Positions 25,282 to 33,725 of a DNA stretch of 64,000 nt are shown here, piece by piece. Location of the stretch: the NCBI RefSeq assembly GCF_900100345.1, contig NZ_FMTT01000006.1, forward strand, positions 64,737 to 128,736, given 5' to 3'. Every line of letters starts with the position of its first letter. The first letter of the stretch is position 1. Source of the stretch: Paenibacillus tianmuensis (GTDB lineage Bacteria; Bacillota; Bacilli; Paenibacillales; NBRC-103111). The translations under genes and the position numbers were made by a program. Under the pieces are notes generated by a model. It searched no databases. It worked only from the letters and a program-made list of their open reading frames with translations, and was not told the origin of the DNA.

Positions 25282-26045
25282 CCGCTCTCTCTCCCTTTCC
25301 ATGTCTCCACAAACAAAAATTTGTCCAAAAAGCGCCGGGCACGCTCCGTTTTCGGTTTCGTAAAAAACGTATCCGGCGAGCCCGTCTCGCAGATTCTCCC
25401 TTCGTCCATGAAGACGATCCGGTCGGCTACGGCCCGGGCAAAGCCCATTTCATGGGTGACGATCACCATCGTCATGCCCTGCTCAGCCAGACCGAGCATG
25501 ACCTCCAGCACCTCCTTGACCATCTCGGGGTCCAGCGCCGCCGTGACCTCGTCGAAAAGAATGACCTCCGGGTTCATGCACAGCGCCCGCACAATAGCAA
25601 TCCGCTGCTGCTGACCGCCCGAAAGCTGCCTCGGATAGGCGTGCTTCTTATCGAGCAGCCCGACGCGCTCAAGCAGCTTCTCCGCTTGAGCCTCCGCTTC
25701 CCGCTTGGACCGGCGCTGAGCTTTGACAGGACCGAGCACAATATTGTCGAGAACGGTCAAGTGCGGGAACAAATGGTAGCTCTGAAATACCATGCCGATC
25801 TGCTGCCTGATGTGCTGCCAGCGGACGTTCCCCGAGGTCAGCTCCTGCCCGCAAAACCGGATGCTGCCGGTTTGTGCCGTTTCCAGCCCGTTCAGGCATC
25901 GCAGTAAGGTGCTCTTGCCGCAGCCGCTCGGTCCGAGGATGACGACGACCTCGCCTTTGGTAATCTGAAGATCGATCTCTCGCAGCACCCAATGCCGGTC
26001 GAACGATTTGCTTACCTTCGTCAGTTCAAGCAAAATCCCGGACAC
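25278..26045 (-). CDS. polar amino-acid ABC transporter, ATPase
   Basis: About 255 residues from a GTG at 26045 with GGAGGAGAGG upstream. It has Walker [11 protein letters not shown]-loop [10 protein letters not shown], signature LSGGQQQR, Walker [13 protein letters not shown] and switch histidine VTHEMGF. It energises import by the two permeases. It overlaps the second permease by 20 bases. The GlnQ/HisP subgroup is the closest match. Confidence 0.92.
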   Translation of the reverse strand: MSGILLELTKVSKSFDRHWVLREIDLQITKGEVVVILGPSGCGKSTLLRCLNGLETAQTGSIRFCGQELTSGNVRWQHIRQQIGMVFQSYHLFPHLTVLDNIVLGPVKAQRRSKREAEAQAEKLLERVGLLDKKHAYPRQLSGGQQQRIAIVRALCMNPEVILFDEVTAALDPEMVKEVLEVMLGLAEQGMTMVIVTHEMGFARAVADRIVFMDEGRICETGSPDTFFTKPKTERARRFLDKFLFVETWKGRESG

Positions 26046-26712
26046 CCGCCTCTCCTCCTCTACGCAATTTGTTTTCCAGTTTTCTGGATATGATGGATAG
26101 TGGATAGCACAGCGCAAAATAAAGCAGGAACAGCGTTCCGTAGATCAGCACGGATTCTCCCATCCGCTCAATCATTTGCTGCCCCGTCTTGATAATTTCC
26201 GTAACGCCGATCAAGACAGCGAGCGACGTCGTTTTGACAATGCGGATATACACGTTGATGACGGGTGGAATCATGCGGCGCAGCGCCTGTGGAAGCAGGA
26301 CGTAGACATAAAGCTGTACCGGGCTCAGACCGATGGATTGTCCCGCCTCCTTTTGCCCCTTGGGCAGCGAGATCAGGGCGCCGCGAACCACCTCGCCGAC
26401 CTCCGTCATCCCCCACAGCGATAGCACCAGAACGGCGCAGGCGAAGCCGGGCAGGTCAATGCCGAAGAAGATCGGCAGTCCGAAGAAAAAGAAAAACAGC
26501 CAGACCAAAATCGGAATCGACCGGAACAACTCCAAATACGTCCGGGTAAGCACGCCCAGCCAGCGGCTGCGGGAGGCTCGAAGCACTCCGAACACAAGGC
26601 CGCCGAACGTGCTGCACACGATGCAGTACAGTGCGAGGGTTAACGTTTGAAGCAAGCCTTTGCCGAGCTGGGGAAGCGATACGATCAAGAGATCAAATCC
26701 CGAATTGGCCAT
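26026..26712 (-). CDS. polar amino-acid ABC transporter, permease 2
   Basis: 228 residues, about five membrane helices. The HisM-type inner-membrane domain has its EAA loop in [20 protein letters not shown]. It overlaps the preceding permease by 20 bases and the ATPase by 20 bases, so translation is coupled. It pairs with permease 1 to form the channel. Confidence 0.9.
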   Translation of the reverse strand: MANSGFDLLIVSLPQLGKGLLQTLTLALYCIVCSTFGGLVFGVLRASRSRWLGVLTRTYLELFRSIPILVWLFFFFFGLPIFFGIDLPGFACAVLVLSLWGMTEVGEVVRGALISLPKGQKEAGQSIGLSPVQLYVYVLLPQALRRMIPPVINVYIRIVKTTSLAVLIGVTEIIKTGQQMIERMGESVLIYGTLFLLYFALCYPLSIISRKLENKLRRGGEAGVRDFA

Positions 26713-27358
26713 GCCGGAACCTCCTTTCCACCCATGAAAGCAAGAAGGACATCGGCAGGAAAAGCAGCAGATACAGGAAGGTCATCAACAGCAGCATTTC
26801 GTAGGTTTTGTAGTAGAGCGCGATGTAGTTCGTGGTAGTGTACAAAATTTCAGGGATGGCTACCGCGGAAACGACCGTCGTTTCTTTCAGCAAAAAAATA
26901 AAATTCGCAAACAAGGACGGTGTCGCAATCCGCAGCGCTTGGGGCAGAACGATCATGCGAAACAGCTGCCAGTGGGACAAGCCGAGCGCCAGCCCCGATT
27001 CCTTCTGGCTCCTGGACACGGCTTCGATCCCGGCGCGGAATACCTCCGTGAAATACCCGCCGCCGAGAAACGTCAGTGCGAGTATCGCCGTGGCGTAATT
27101 AGACAGATGGATGCCCAGAGACGGCAGCGCAAAATAAACGAAAAACAGCTGAATCAAAAGCGGCGTATTCCGTGCAAGCTCGACGTAGGCGCGCACCACC
27201 CAGGTTAGCCCGCGCACCCGGAAAAAGATAACGGCCGAGTTCAGCGCTGCCACGAGCAGCGAAGCGACGATGGCGATTCCGGCGACGGCAAGCGTCACGA
27301 GCGCCGCATGGCCGAAGTCGGGCAGATGGTCAAGCATGAATGCGGTATCGAGTGTCAT
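26693..27358 (-). CDS. polar amino-acid ABC transporter, permease 1
   Basis: 221 residues from the ATG at 27358 (MTLDTAFMLDHLPDFGHAAL); the frame continues upstream to 27529 only through the leader. The EAA loop is AGIEAVSRSQKESGLALGLS. It is the first gene of the operon and follows a 195-base leader with a terminator. AGGAGCGG lies 13 bases upstream of the ATG, a loose spacing. Confidence 0.88.
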   Translation of the reverse strand: MTLDTAFMLDHLPDFGHAALVTLAVAGIAIVASLLVAALNSAVIFFRVRGLTWVVRAYVELARNTPLLIQLFFVYFALPSLGIHLSNYATAILALTFLGGGYFTEVFRAGIEAVSRSQKESGLALGLSHWQLFRMIVLPQALRIATPSLFANFIFLLKETTVVSAVAIPEILYTTTNYIALYYKTYEMLLLMTFLYLLLFLPMSFLLSWVERRFRHGQFGI

Positions 27359-27462
27359 GTCAACGTTTTCCGCTCCTGTCCGCCCTCGTGGTGCGAGACA
27401 TAGCTGTAGGACACGATTGGTTCCCTGCCTTTCTACGGAATGCCGCACACGGTTGTAACAAA

Positions 27463-27512
27463 GGAAAAGCCCTCGCTTCGTTCCGCTTACGCAGAATGAA
27501 ACAAGGGCTTCC
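27463..27512 (-). terminator. leader terminator/attenuator of the amino-acid ABC operon
   Basis: On the minus strand AAGCCCTTGTTTCATTCTGC and its partner GCGGAACGAAGCGAGGGCTT form a 20-bp stem with one mismatch, a GTAA loop and a TTTTCCTTT tail. It lies between the promoter (27560-27588) and the first gene (start 27358), so full-length transcription needs read-through. A leader-type signal or anti-terminator is likely, but I do not recognise a known riboswitch or T-box. Confidence 0.7.
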
Positions 27513-27559
27513 GTTCGTACGGTCAGCAACCTGGCACGATTCGTTTATTTGATGCTTTT

Positions 27560-27588
27560 ATACTATATAGAGTATTCCAATTTGTCAA
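27560..27588 (-). promoter_or_regulatory. promoter of the amino-acid ABC operon
   Basis: TTGACA (27583-27588) and TAGTAT (27560-27565) are spaced by exactly 17 bases on the minus strand. The -35 box abuts the end of the GNAT remnant. The start site would be near 27553, giving a leader of about 195 bases. Confidence 0.75.
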
Positions 27589-27738
27589 CTATGATTTTGA
27601 ACGCCGGTTAAATGGACTCGGGCCTAATCGAAAATCCGGCTGCGCCGCAGAAAAGTTCCAGCCGACGCTGCGGGCCAAAGCGAGCAAATGCGCGCCGTCG
27701 CCGGTGTTCATCGATTCCAGAGCATAAGGTTCGTTCAT
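27589..27738 (-). pseudogene. N-terminal remnant of a GNAT acetyltransferase
   Basis: 49 codons from an ATG at 27738 that overlaps the phosphatase stop (AGATGA). GDGAHLLALARSVGWNFSAA matches the usual N-terminal motif of GNAT proteins (L-x-L-x-x-SVGWD-x-x-x). The rest of the domain, including the acetyl-CoA loop, is absent; the frame ends where the ABC promoter begins. Confidence 0.6.
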
Positions 27739-28350
27739 CTCTCCCAATTCGTCCCTTCCACGGAATACGTCGTGAAGCCTCCGTTCTCGTCGATGACCAG
27801 ACAGTTCAGCTGCTGTCCGTAGACACAACCGCCATCGATGCCGATTTTGTCGCCTCCGAACCATACGCCGGGGGAATCGTGCAGACACGAGGTACTCGTA
27901 TGGCCGAAAATAACAGTTTTCTCGACCACGGTCGGATGGGCGTAAAACGGTTCGCGAATCCAGATCATATCCCGGGCAGGCTGTTCCTTCCAGTTGGGAC
28001 ACGCCGGGTTCAAGCCCGCATGGACATAAATGAACCGCTCGTCCTCATAAAACAAAGGCAGGCTGCCTAAAAAAGCCAAATGATGGCCATACTCCGACCG
28101 AACCCATTCTTTGGCACACTCGGTACGTTCCCGGTCGGTCCCTTCGTTTGATTCAAAAGGGGCATAATAGCTGGCAAGCGTCTCCACTCCGCCGTATTTT
28201 AAAAATTTCATCTCTTCGTTCTCATCGCACGAGCCGGTTACGACATCTACAAAACGTTGATCGTGATTCCCCCGCAGCGCGCAGCAGTGCGTCGAAGCTC
28301 TCGTAGCTCCCGTGAATGTCGCTGATGACTAACGTTCTGTTCAATGCCAA
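27735..28350 (-). pseudogene. PrpE-type metallophosphatase with internal deletion
   Basis: The start is a TTG at 28350 with GGAAGGA upstream: LALNRTLVISDIHGSYESFD holds metal motif 1 (D-x-H-G). Near 28275-28290 the frame changes directly to ALRGNHDQRFVDVV (motif 3), and the rest (YVHAGLNPACPNWKEQ, VIFGHTSTSCLHD, GIDGGCVYG) is normal to 27735. The expected middle segment with GDYVDRG is missing, about 40-50 residues. The metal site is therefore incomplete and the gene is almost certainly dead. A 158-codon frame from 28211 remains open. Confidence 0.75.
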
Positions 28351-28479
28351 TCTGTCCTTCCGCTCTGGTATCCCATTCCGTAGCCGTTCTGATAATAGGT
28401 AATTTTATCACAGCGGTTGGTCTCTGGATAGTGTTCCTTTTCCGTCCAAGTGGATCTCGACAGTCGCTTCCTTCGCTAG

Positions 28480-28668
28480 CCAATCGCGCATATCGCCCAG
28501 CTCGAACAATTGCTCGTCAGAGGCTTATCCACCAAAGAGCTGGCCCATTTGCTTCATATTTCCCCGTACACGGTTCAGGATCATCTCAAGTCGATTTTCG
28601 AGAAAACCGGCGTAAAAAGTCGACGTGAGCTGATCTGGCAGCTGTTTTCCCGGTTCGGCGTGCACTAA
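28480..28668 (+). pseudogene. C-terminal remnant of a LuxR-family regulator
   Basis: The plus strand reads [40 protein letters not shown] and [13 protein letters not shown] then TAA at 28666-28668. This is the LuxR helix-turn-helix ([30 protein letters not shown]). The upstream part is lost; an in-frame TAG lies at 28477-28479. The remaining 28351-28479 contains no gene I can support. Confidence 0.65.
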
Positions 28669-28683
28669 CCTACGCAATCGTAA

Positions 28684-28722
28684 AGAGCAGAACAACGGAG
28701 CGACGCTCCGTCATTCTGCTCT
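28684..28722. terminator. hairpin between LuxR remnant and response regulator
   Basis: AGAGCAGAA (28684-28692) pairs with TTCTGCTCT (28714-28722), with a further inner pairing GGAGCG/CGCTCC. It can terminate the minus-strand response-regulator transcript. From here to 28817 I see no gene. Confidence 0.65.
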
Positions 28723-28817
28723 CTGGTTTTGCTCATCCGGCTTGACCGGACGGTATAGGGCCACTTTTTCATCTGCCATCAGATTTATTACTTCCTATCC
28801 GTTCTCCGCAAGCCTCT

Positions 28818-29492
28818 CTATGTCCGCAACTCCAACCGGTAGCCGAGCCCCCGGATCGTGCTGATTCTGAACGATTGTCGCTCTTCGGGAAACCGTTCCC
28901 GAAGGCGGTTCACATGGACGTCGACGGTCCGCTCGCCTCCGTCATAGTCGTAGCCCCAGATGTCTTCGATCAACTGATCGCGCGAGAACGTTTTACCGGG
29001 GTAGCTGGCCAGCTTGAACAGCAGCTCGAATTCCTTGAGCGGAAGCGTAATATTTCCCTGTCCTATGGAAAGCTCATACGTGAGACGGTTCATCGTCAGT
29101 TCGCCGACCTGCAGCGTCTGCGACGAAGCGATCCGGTACCGCTTCAGCAGCGCCTTCACGCGGACGATCAGCTCTGCCGGTTCGAATGGTTTCACGAGAT
29201 AATCATCCGTGCCAAGCTCGAAGCCCTTGACCTTCTGCTTCGTCTCGCTGATCGCCGTCAGCATGAGCAGCGGCACATCGTAAAGCTGCCGAAGCTGACG
29301 GCACAGTTCCCAACCGTCCATATGCGGCATCATAATATCGAGAATGACCAAATCCGCCTTGAACGATTCCAGCTTGTCGAGCGCTTCCTGCCCGTGGGCA
29401 GCTTCTTGCACCGTAAAGCCTTCCTGACGCAAGCATACTTTAACCAGCTCGCGGATATGCGGATCGTCGTCGACAACCATGATTCTACTCAT
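28818..29492 (-). CDS. orphan OmpR/PhoB-family response regulator
   Basis: The ATG at 29492 (MSRIMVVDDDPHIRELVKVC) starts the receiver domain; a TTG at 29504 is an alternative but sits against the purine-rich site. D52 (VILDIMMPHMDG) is the phospho-acceptor and the conserved lysine is in DDYLVKPF. The C-terminal winged helix (LPLKEFELLFKLAS, ISTIRGLGYRL) is complete. The layout resembles HssR/YclJ-type regulators. A kinase gene would normally follow, but here a terminator and gene remnants follow instead. Confidence 0.88.
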   Translation of the reverse strand: MSRIMVVDDDPHIRELVKVCLRQEGFTVQEAAHGQEALDKLESFKADLVILDIMMPHMDGWELCRQLRQLYDVPLLMLTAISETKQKVKGFELGTDDYLVKPFEPAELIVRVKALLKRYRIASSQTLQVGELTMNRLTYELSIGQGNITLPLKEFELLFKLASYPGKTFSRDQLIEDIWGYDYDGGERTVDVHVNRLRERFPEERQSFRISTIRGLGYRLELRT

Positions 29493-29592
29493 CTGCTTCG
29501 TCAACCGCCTTTCTGATGTTCAACTTCCTTTAACTTACAATACAACAGAATTATAAACTGGATGTGAACGACAACGGGTCCCCGTACGCAAG

Positions 29593-29620
29593 AAATCCCC
29601 GCCGGGACGGACGGGGATGC
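29593..29620 (-). terminator. terminator after the HPr-like gene
   Basis: ATCCCCG (29596-29602) pairs with CGGGGAT (29612-29618), with TTTCTT after it on the minus strand. It separates the HPr-like gene from the response regulator. Confidence 0.65.
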
Positions 29621-29675
29621 GTCAACTATATTGGAATTCATACAAAATCTTCGTCCGCTGCCTCCATGCGCAAGA

Positions 29676-29942
29676 TCATACTTGACGCTCCTTGTTCTCC
29701 AGCATATGGCTCATCATCTCGATCGCTTCCTCTTCGTCAGCGCCTTTCGTCTGGATTGTCAATCTCGTCCCGCGCCGGATCGGAATGAACATCATCCCGA
29801 GGATGCTCTTGGCATCGAGCTGCATACACTCCGCCTCGAAACGGATCTTGATGTCGGAACGGTATTGGTTCGCATACTGAACGATTTGCTGCAAATATTC
29901 GGGCCGCAGATCATCGGATATAACAATTTCGTGAACTCGCAT
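29676..29942 (-). CDS. HPr-family protein lacking the active-site histidine
   Basis: 88 residues, full HPr length. The second half is clearly HPr: LDAKSILGMMFIPIRRGTRL fits the regulatory serine region (LKSIMGVM, Ser46), then TIQTKGADEEEAIEMM. The first loop reads ISDDLRPEYL where HPr has GIHARP, so the PEP-dependent phosphorylated histidine is absent while the serine remains. This recalls Crh, which also lacks His15 and works as a CcpA co-effector. GGAGG precedes the ATG. A regulatory role is inferred. Confidence 0.8.
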   Translation of the reverse strand: MRVHEIVISDDLRPEYLQQIVQYANQYRSDIKIRFEAECMQLDAKSILGMMFIPIRRGTRLTIQTKGADEEEAIEMMSHMLENKERQV

Positions 29943-30142
29943 GATACGCCTCCGGTACTTTTAGTGGAAAGAGTATATAAAATTTACTGTATTATACTGC
30001 AATTCCAAGGAGGGGAAACTGTTTGCATGCCTATCTTTTTCCTTAACCGGGAAAATACGTACGTTCCTCACTTATTCTTGCGGTGCATGACAAATAGCCC
30101 CGCAAGCTTATACGGAACGTAGCGTACGTTTAAGCTGCATCC

Positions 30143-30232
30143 CTCTTTGGCGGCTCGGCCGTCATCGCATAACTTATGCCTTAGACCCGTAGCTTTGCGT
30201 CCCCGCTTTTCAACAGGTTTGCCTTTCTCAGT
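30143..30232 (-). ncRNA. c-di-GMP-I (GEMM) riboswitch
   Basis: On the minus strand the conserved blocks occur in order: AAGGCAAACC, a GAAA tetraloop, GGGGACGCAAAGC, ACGGGTCTAAGGC, then GCGATGACGGCCGAGCCGCC. These are the hallmarks of the GEMM-I aptamer that binds cyclic di-GMP. A promoter (30278-30307) lies upstream. Downstream are about 200 bases with a CTTGCGG/CCGCAAG hairpin and a possible 20-codon frame ending LAGLFVMHRKNK before the HPr-like gene. The controlled gene is not certain. Confidence 0.85.
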
Positions 30233-30277
30233 AAAGATGTCTTCTGCGTCCTTGCCCTACAAGCGGCGCTTGATAAA

Positions 30278-30307
30278 ATTGTAAGCCTTCTCGCTAAAAT
30301 ATGTCAA
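30278..30307 (-). promoter_or_regulatory. promoter for the c-di-GMP riboswitch transcript
   Basis: TTGACA (30302-30307) and TACAAT (30278-30283) are spaced by 18 bases on the minus strand. The start site would lie about 40 bases before the aptamer. The rest of 30308-30380 shows nothing that I recognise. Confidence 0.7.
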
Positions 30308-30380
30308 GTAAATCCTTCACACCCTAGAAGCCCGTACCTGCATTTACAGCAGCCCCCTTTCAACGAAATGGCGAGACAGT

Positions 30381-31967
30381 TTACATCGGTTTCAGCATTT
30401 GTCTAAAAGTAAACGCCAGCTTCAAGCGAAGCAGATCGTTAATTTTTTTGTAGTCGACCTCCAGCAGCTCGCCGACCTTCTCCAGCCGGTAAGCCACCGT
30501 GTTGCGGTGAATCAGCATCTGCTTAGCCGTCTCATTCACTTGCCCGTCGTTCTCTATAAACGCTTCCAGCGTACGCAGCATTTCCTGTGAATATTCCGGG
30601 TCCTTCTTCAAGAGCATTTCCAGCACCTCGTTGACGTATGTCTGCATATGCTCCCTAGGAACATGCTGGAACAAATACGCGAGCTCGACCGCCCCGAATT
30701 GCACCACGGCTTCCCGAATGCCGAGCCGGTCAGCCAGCCGGGACGTCTCTAAACATTCATTGTAAGCATCCCGCAGTTGGTCTGGCCTGTTCTTCTTATT
30801 GCTGACACAGATCCGAAGCGGAGTGCCGCTGTCCTCCTGCAGCACCCCGCGCAGACACGTGCGCAGCAAGTCGTTCAGCTTCCCGTCGGCCCCCGGAGCA
30901 TCGACTAGGAAGACGGAAAACAAGCCCTCCTGAATGGAAAAATGAATCACGGCCATCTCCTTGAGCTCCGGGTGATACTGCATCTCCTCGCGGATATTCC
31001 GCAGCAGCGAATCCTTCTCCCTGTATCCCGTATCCGGAGATATGATGGAGAGCAGACCGCGATACGCGCCTTGAAACAGCGGAATCCCCCGCCGGGCCGC
31101 TTCTTCCGTCAGCGCTTCGATCGTACCGCTCCCCCGCAAATACCGGCTCAGCAGCAACCCCAGATCGTTTTGTGCGGCATGGTTTCGATATTCATTGAGG
31201 ATTACTCCCATATGATACGAAATGATCTCGGCGGTTTGCAGAAATAACTCTTCCTCCACCTTGACCCGGTGGGGATTCTCCGGAAAAATGACCATATAGC
31301 CAATACACTCGTCATGCTCTTTCAGGGGAACGCGAAAACATCGGCTCTCTTCCACAAACGCCCACTGCGCTTCTTTCTCCCACGTCCAGCCGTGCAGCAG
31401 CTGCGAAGCTCCGAAAGAAGTCGCATTGAATATGACTTGACCGCGGGAACCGACAACGGCGATTGGATATCCTAAAATACCCAGAAGCTTTTGAAAAAAA
31501 TGATCGATTCGATCCGGCCTAAGCGCGAATTGCATCAATCTCATTTGCTTGTCGAGCACGCTGTGAAGAATTTGCGTATGATATTGCATTTCAATATGAA
31601 ACATTCCGTTCATCTGGTCGGAAAAAAAACATTCGTAAGGCAATTCAATCAGAGGGAAATCGAGGCGGTTGGCTTCTTCGAGGATCGGCTCGGGCACTTT
31701 GTCCCAAAAGCGGCCAATCTTTATTCCGAGTCCGGCCGAGCGGCATTGGTTCAGCTTGCGAAGCAGAGAAATAGCATCATACGGGACGTCTTTCATCAAA
31801 TAAGCGGTCGTGAATACCATCTCCCCTTCCCTGAACCAATCGGCAATATCCGGCGTATCCATGACTTTAACCGACTTGACGAGGCGCGACGCACCGCTTT
31901 GCCCGGCAACAAGCTTTCCTTCGGATAACGGATAGATGGACAGCACTTGTTCGACGGTGATGTTCAT
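30381..31967 (-). CDS. PucR-family transcriptional regulator
   Basis: 528 residues. The N-terminal PucR domain (MNITVEQVLSIYPLSEGKLV, MDTPDIADWFREGEMVFTTA) is followed by a GGDEF-like/GAF-like middle and the C-terminal PucR helix-turn-helix (VNETAKQMLIHRNTVAYRLE). Family members sense purines, amino acids or related metabolites and usually activate neighbouring genes. It stands alone; the neighbouring 31968-32199 has no gene. The target and ligand are unknown. Confidence 0.88.
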   Translation of the reverse strand: MNITVEQVLSIYPLSEGKLVAGQSGASRLVKSVKVMDTPDIADWFREGEMVFTTAYLMKDVPYDAISLLRKLNQCRSAGLGIKIGRFWDKVPEPILEEANRLDFPLIELPYECFFSDQMNGMFHIEMQYHTQILHSVLDKQMRLMQFALRPDRIDHFFQKLLGILGYPIAVVGSRGQVIFNATSFGASQLLHGWTWEKEAQWAFVEESRCFRVPLKEHDECIGYMVIFPENPHRVKVEEELFLQTAEIISYHMGVILNEYRNHAAQNDLGLLLSRYLRGSGTIEALTEEAARRGIPLFQGAYRGLLSIISPDTGYREKDSLLRNIREEMQYHPELKEMAVIHFSIQEGLFSVFLVDAPGADGKLNDLLRTCLRGVLQEDSGTPLRICVSNKKNRPDQLRDAYNECLETSRLADRLGIREAVVQFGAVELAYLFQHVPREHMQTYVNEVLEMLLKKDPEYSQEMLRTLEAFIENDGQVNETAKQMLIHRNTVAYRLEKVGELLEVDYKKINDLLRLKLAFTFRQMLKPM

Positions 31968-32199
31968 TTCGTATCTTCACCTCCTGGAATGGTCTTTTGG
32001 GCGAATGTGACTCGAATCGGACGTATTTTTTCTATGCAACAAACTGTATCAAAATTATGTTACATGATCAATGTGTTTTTTAAGTGTATCTATTGTATGA
32101 AAACAGCATCAGGGCAAAGTGGCCGGAAATAAAGTCAGCGGACGTACAAAGGCATACATCCAACTCGCCGGTGGCTGCTGGAACGTGAGGGGCAAGCAT

Positions 32200-32232
32200 A
32201 AAAAAAGGAGCCCGACATTTCAGGCTCCGACG
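32200..32232 (-). terminator. terminator of pncB
   Basis: GGAGCC (32207-32212) pairs with GGCTCC (32223-32228), followed on the minus strand by TTTTTTTATG. Confidence 0.8.
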
Positions 32233-32255
32233 AGAAAGCGGCTGCGTACGCCGTC

Positions 32256-33704
32256 CTATTCTTTATGCTTGCGAATCCGAATCAGCTCCATCTTCTGGTC
32301 CCAAGCTTCAGGGCTCAGGTCAACAGGATACACTTCCGGATTCAGCTTGCGCAAATATTCCGGCCAGAATAAGGTCAGCTGCTCCCGGTGATGCTCGCGG
32401 ATCGTCTCCAGCGTAGGCAGCTCGTACACCTGCTTGCCATTTGCAAAAATCGGACGAAGCATCGGCTGCGCTTCGTATTGCTCCACCGTTTTCGAAATAT
32501 AAGTGTGCACCGGGTCGAACAGCTTCAGCGGCTTGCCTTGCTGCACATCGTCTTCGTCCGTCAGCGCGATATAGTCCGCCATCGCCTTGTTGGTCTCGCG
32601 ATTGACGATGCGGTAGAGGTCCTTAATCCCCGGCGTCGTCACTTTTTCCGGATTGCCCGAAATTTTGATGACCGGTACGAAACCGTCCTCACGTTCGCGG
32701 GCGACCAGCTTGTAGACGCCCCCTAGCGCGGGCTGGTCGGCCGCCGTAATCAGCTTCGTGCCGACTCCCCAGCTATCGATTCTCGCCCCTTGGGCTTTCA
32801 GGTTGAAAATAATGTTCTCGTCCAAATCGTTCGATGCGACGATCTTGACATCCTGCAGCCCTGCTTCGTCCAGCATCACACGCGCCGTCTTCGACAAATA
32901 AGCCAAGTCTCCGCTGTCGAGCCGGATCGCCCTCATCCGTTTGCCCTGGCTTTGCAGCCATTTGGCCGTTTCGATCGCATGCGGCACGCCGCTTTTGATC
33001 GTATCGTACGTGTCGACCAGCAGCGTGACCTGCTCAGGCAGCGCGGCGGAAAATTTCCGGAACGCCTCTTCCTCCGAATCGTGGCCCTGCACCCAAGCGT
33101 GCGCGTGTGTACCCTTCGTCGGAATGCCGAACATCATGCCCGCTCTCATGTTCGACGTGGCGTCGAAGCCGGCGATATAAGTCGCCCGCGCACCCCATAC
33201 CGCCGCATCCGCCTCTTGGGCCCGCCGCGTGCCGAATTCCATCAGCACATCGTCCGGCGCGACCTGCCGGATACGCGACGCCTTGGTCGCGACCAGCGTC
33301 TGGTAGTTCATGAAGTTCAAGATCGCCGTCTCCAGCAGCTGCGCTTCGAAGACGCTCGCTTCGACCCGGATCAGCGGCTCGTTGGGAAACACCAGCGATC
33401 CTTCCTCCACCGACCATAACGAACCGGTAAATCGGAACTGGCGCAGCTTCTCCAGAAAGGCCGGGTCATAATTCTCCTCCTGCTCCGCCAAGTAGCGGAT
33501 CGACGCTTCGTCGAATCGCAGGTGTTGAATATACTCGACGATGCGCTGCAGGCCAGCAAATACGGCATATCCGTTTCCGAACGGCAGCTTGCGGAAGTAA
33601 GCCTCGAACACCGCCTTGCGGTCCATCGAGCCGTTGAACCAGTGGGCGTACATCATGTTGATTTGATATTTATCCGTATGAAGCGTCAAATTTTCGCAGC
33701 TCAT
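32256..33704 (-). CDS. pncB: nicotinate phosphoribosyltransferase
   Basis: 482 residues, the normal length. It makes nicotinate mononucleotide from nicotinate, PRPP and ATP in NAD salvage. Typical stretches are visible: TDKYQINMMYAHWFNGSMDR, EFGTRRAQEADAAVWGARAT (with the phosphorylated-histidine region nearby, GTHAHAWVQGHD), and AIRLDSGDLAYLSK. It follows pncA after 21 bases, so both form one operon. AGAGGGG precedes the ATG. Confidence 0.93.
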   Translation of the reverse strand: MSCENLTLHTDKYQINMMYAHWFNGSMDRKAVFEAYFRKLPFGNGYAVFAGLQRIVEYIQHLRFDEASIRYLAEQEENYDPAFLEKLRQFRFTGSLWSVEEGSLVFPNEPLIRVEASVFEAQLLETAILNFMNYQTLVATKASRIRQVAPDDVLMEFGTRRAQEADAAVWGARATYIAGFDATSNMRAGMMFGIPTKGTHAHAWVQGHDSEEEAFRKFSAALPEQVTLLVDTYDTIKSGVPHAIETAKWLQSQGKRMRAIRLDSGDLAYLSKTARVMLDEAGLQDVKIVASNDLDENIIFNLKAQGARIDSWGVGTKLITAADQPALGGVYKLVAREREDGFVPVIKISGNPEKVTTPGIKDLYRIVNRETNKAMADYIALTDEDDVQQGKPLKLFDPVHTYISKTVEQYEAQPMLRPIFANGKQVYELPTLETIREHHREQLTLFWPEYLRKLNPEVYPVDLSPEAWDQKMELIRIRKHKE

Positions 33705-33725
33705 CGTAGTTCCCCTCTCGCTTCG

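Noticed and set aside
27358-27560. T-box, S-box or guanidine (mini-ykkC) riboswitch in the ABC-transporter leader
   Set aside because: No AGGGTGGNACCGCG T-box core or S-box core is present. Only one hairpin with an ACGA loop occurs, while mini-ykkC needs two.
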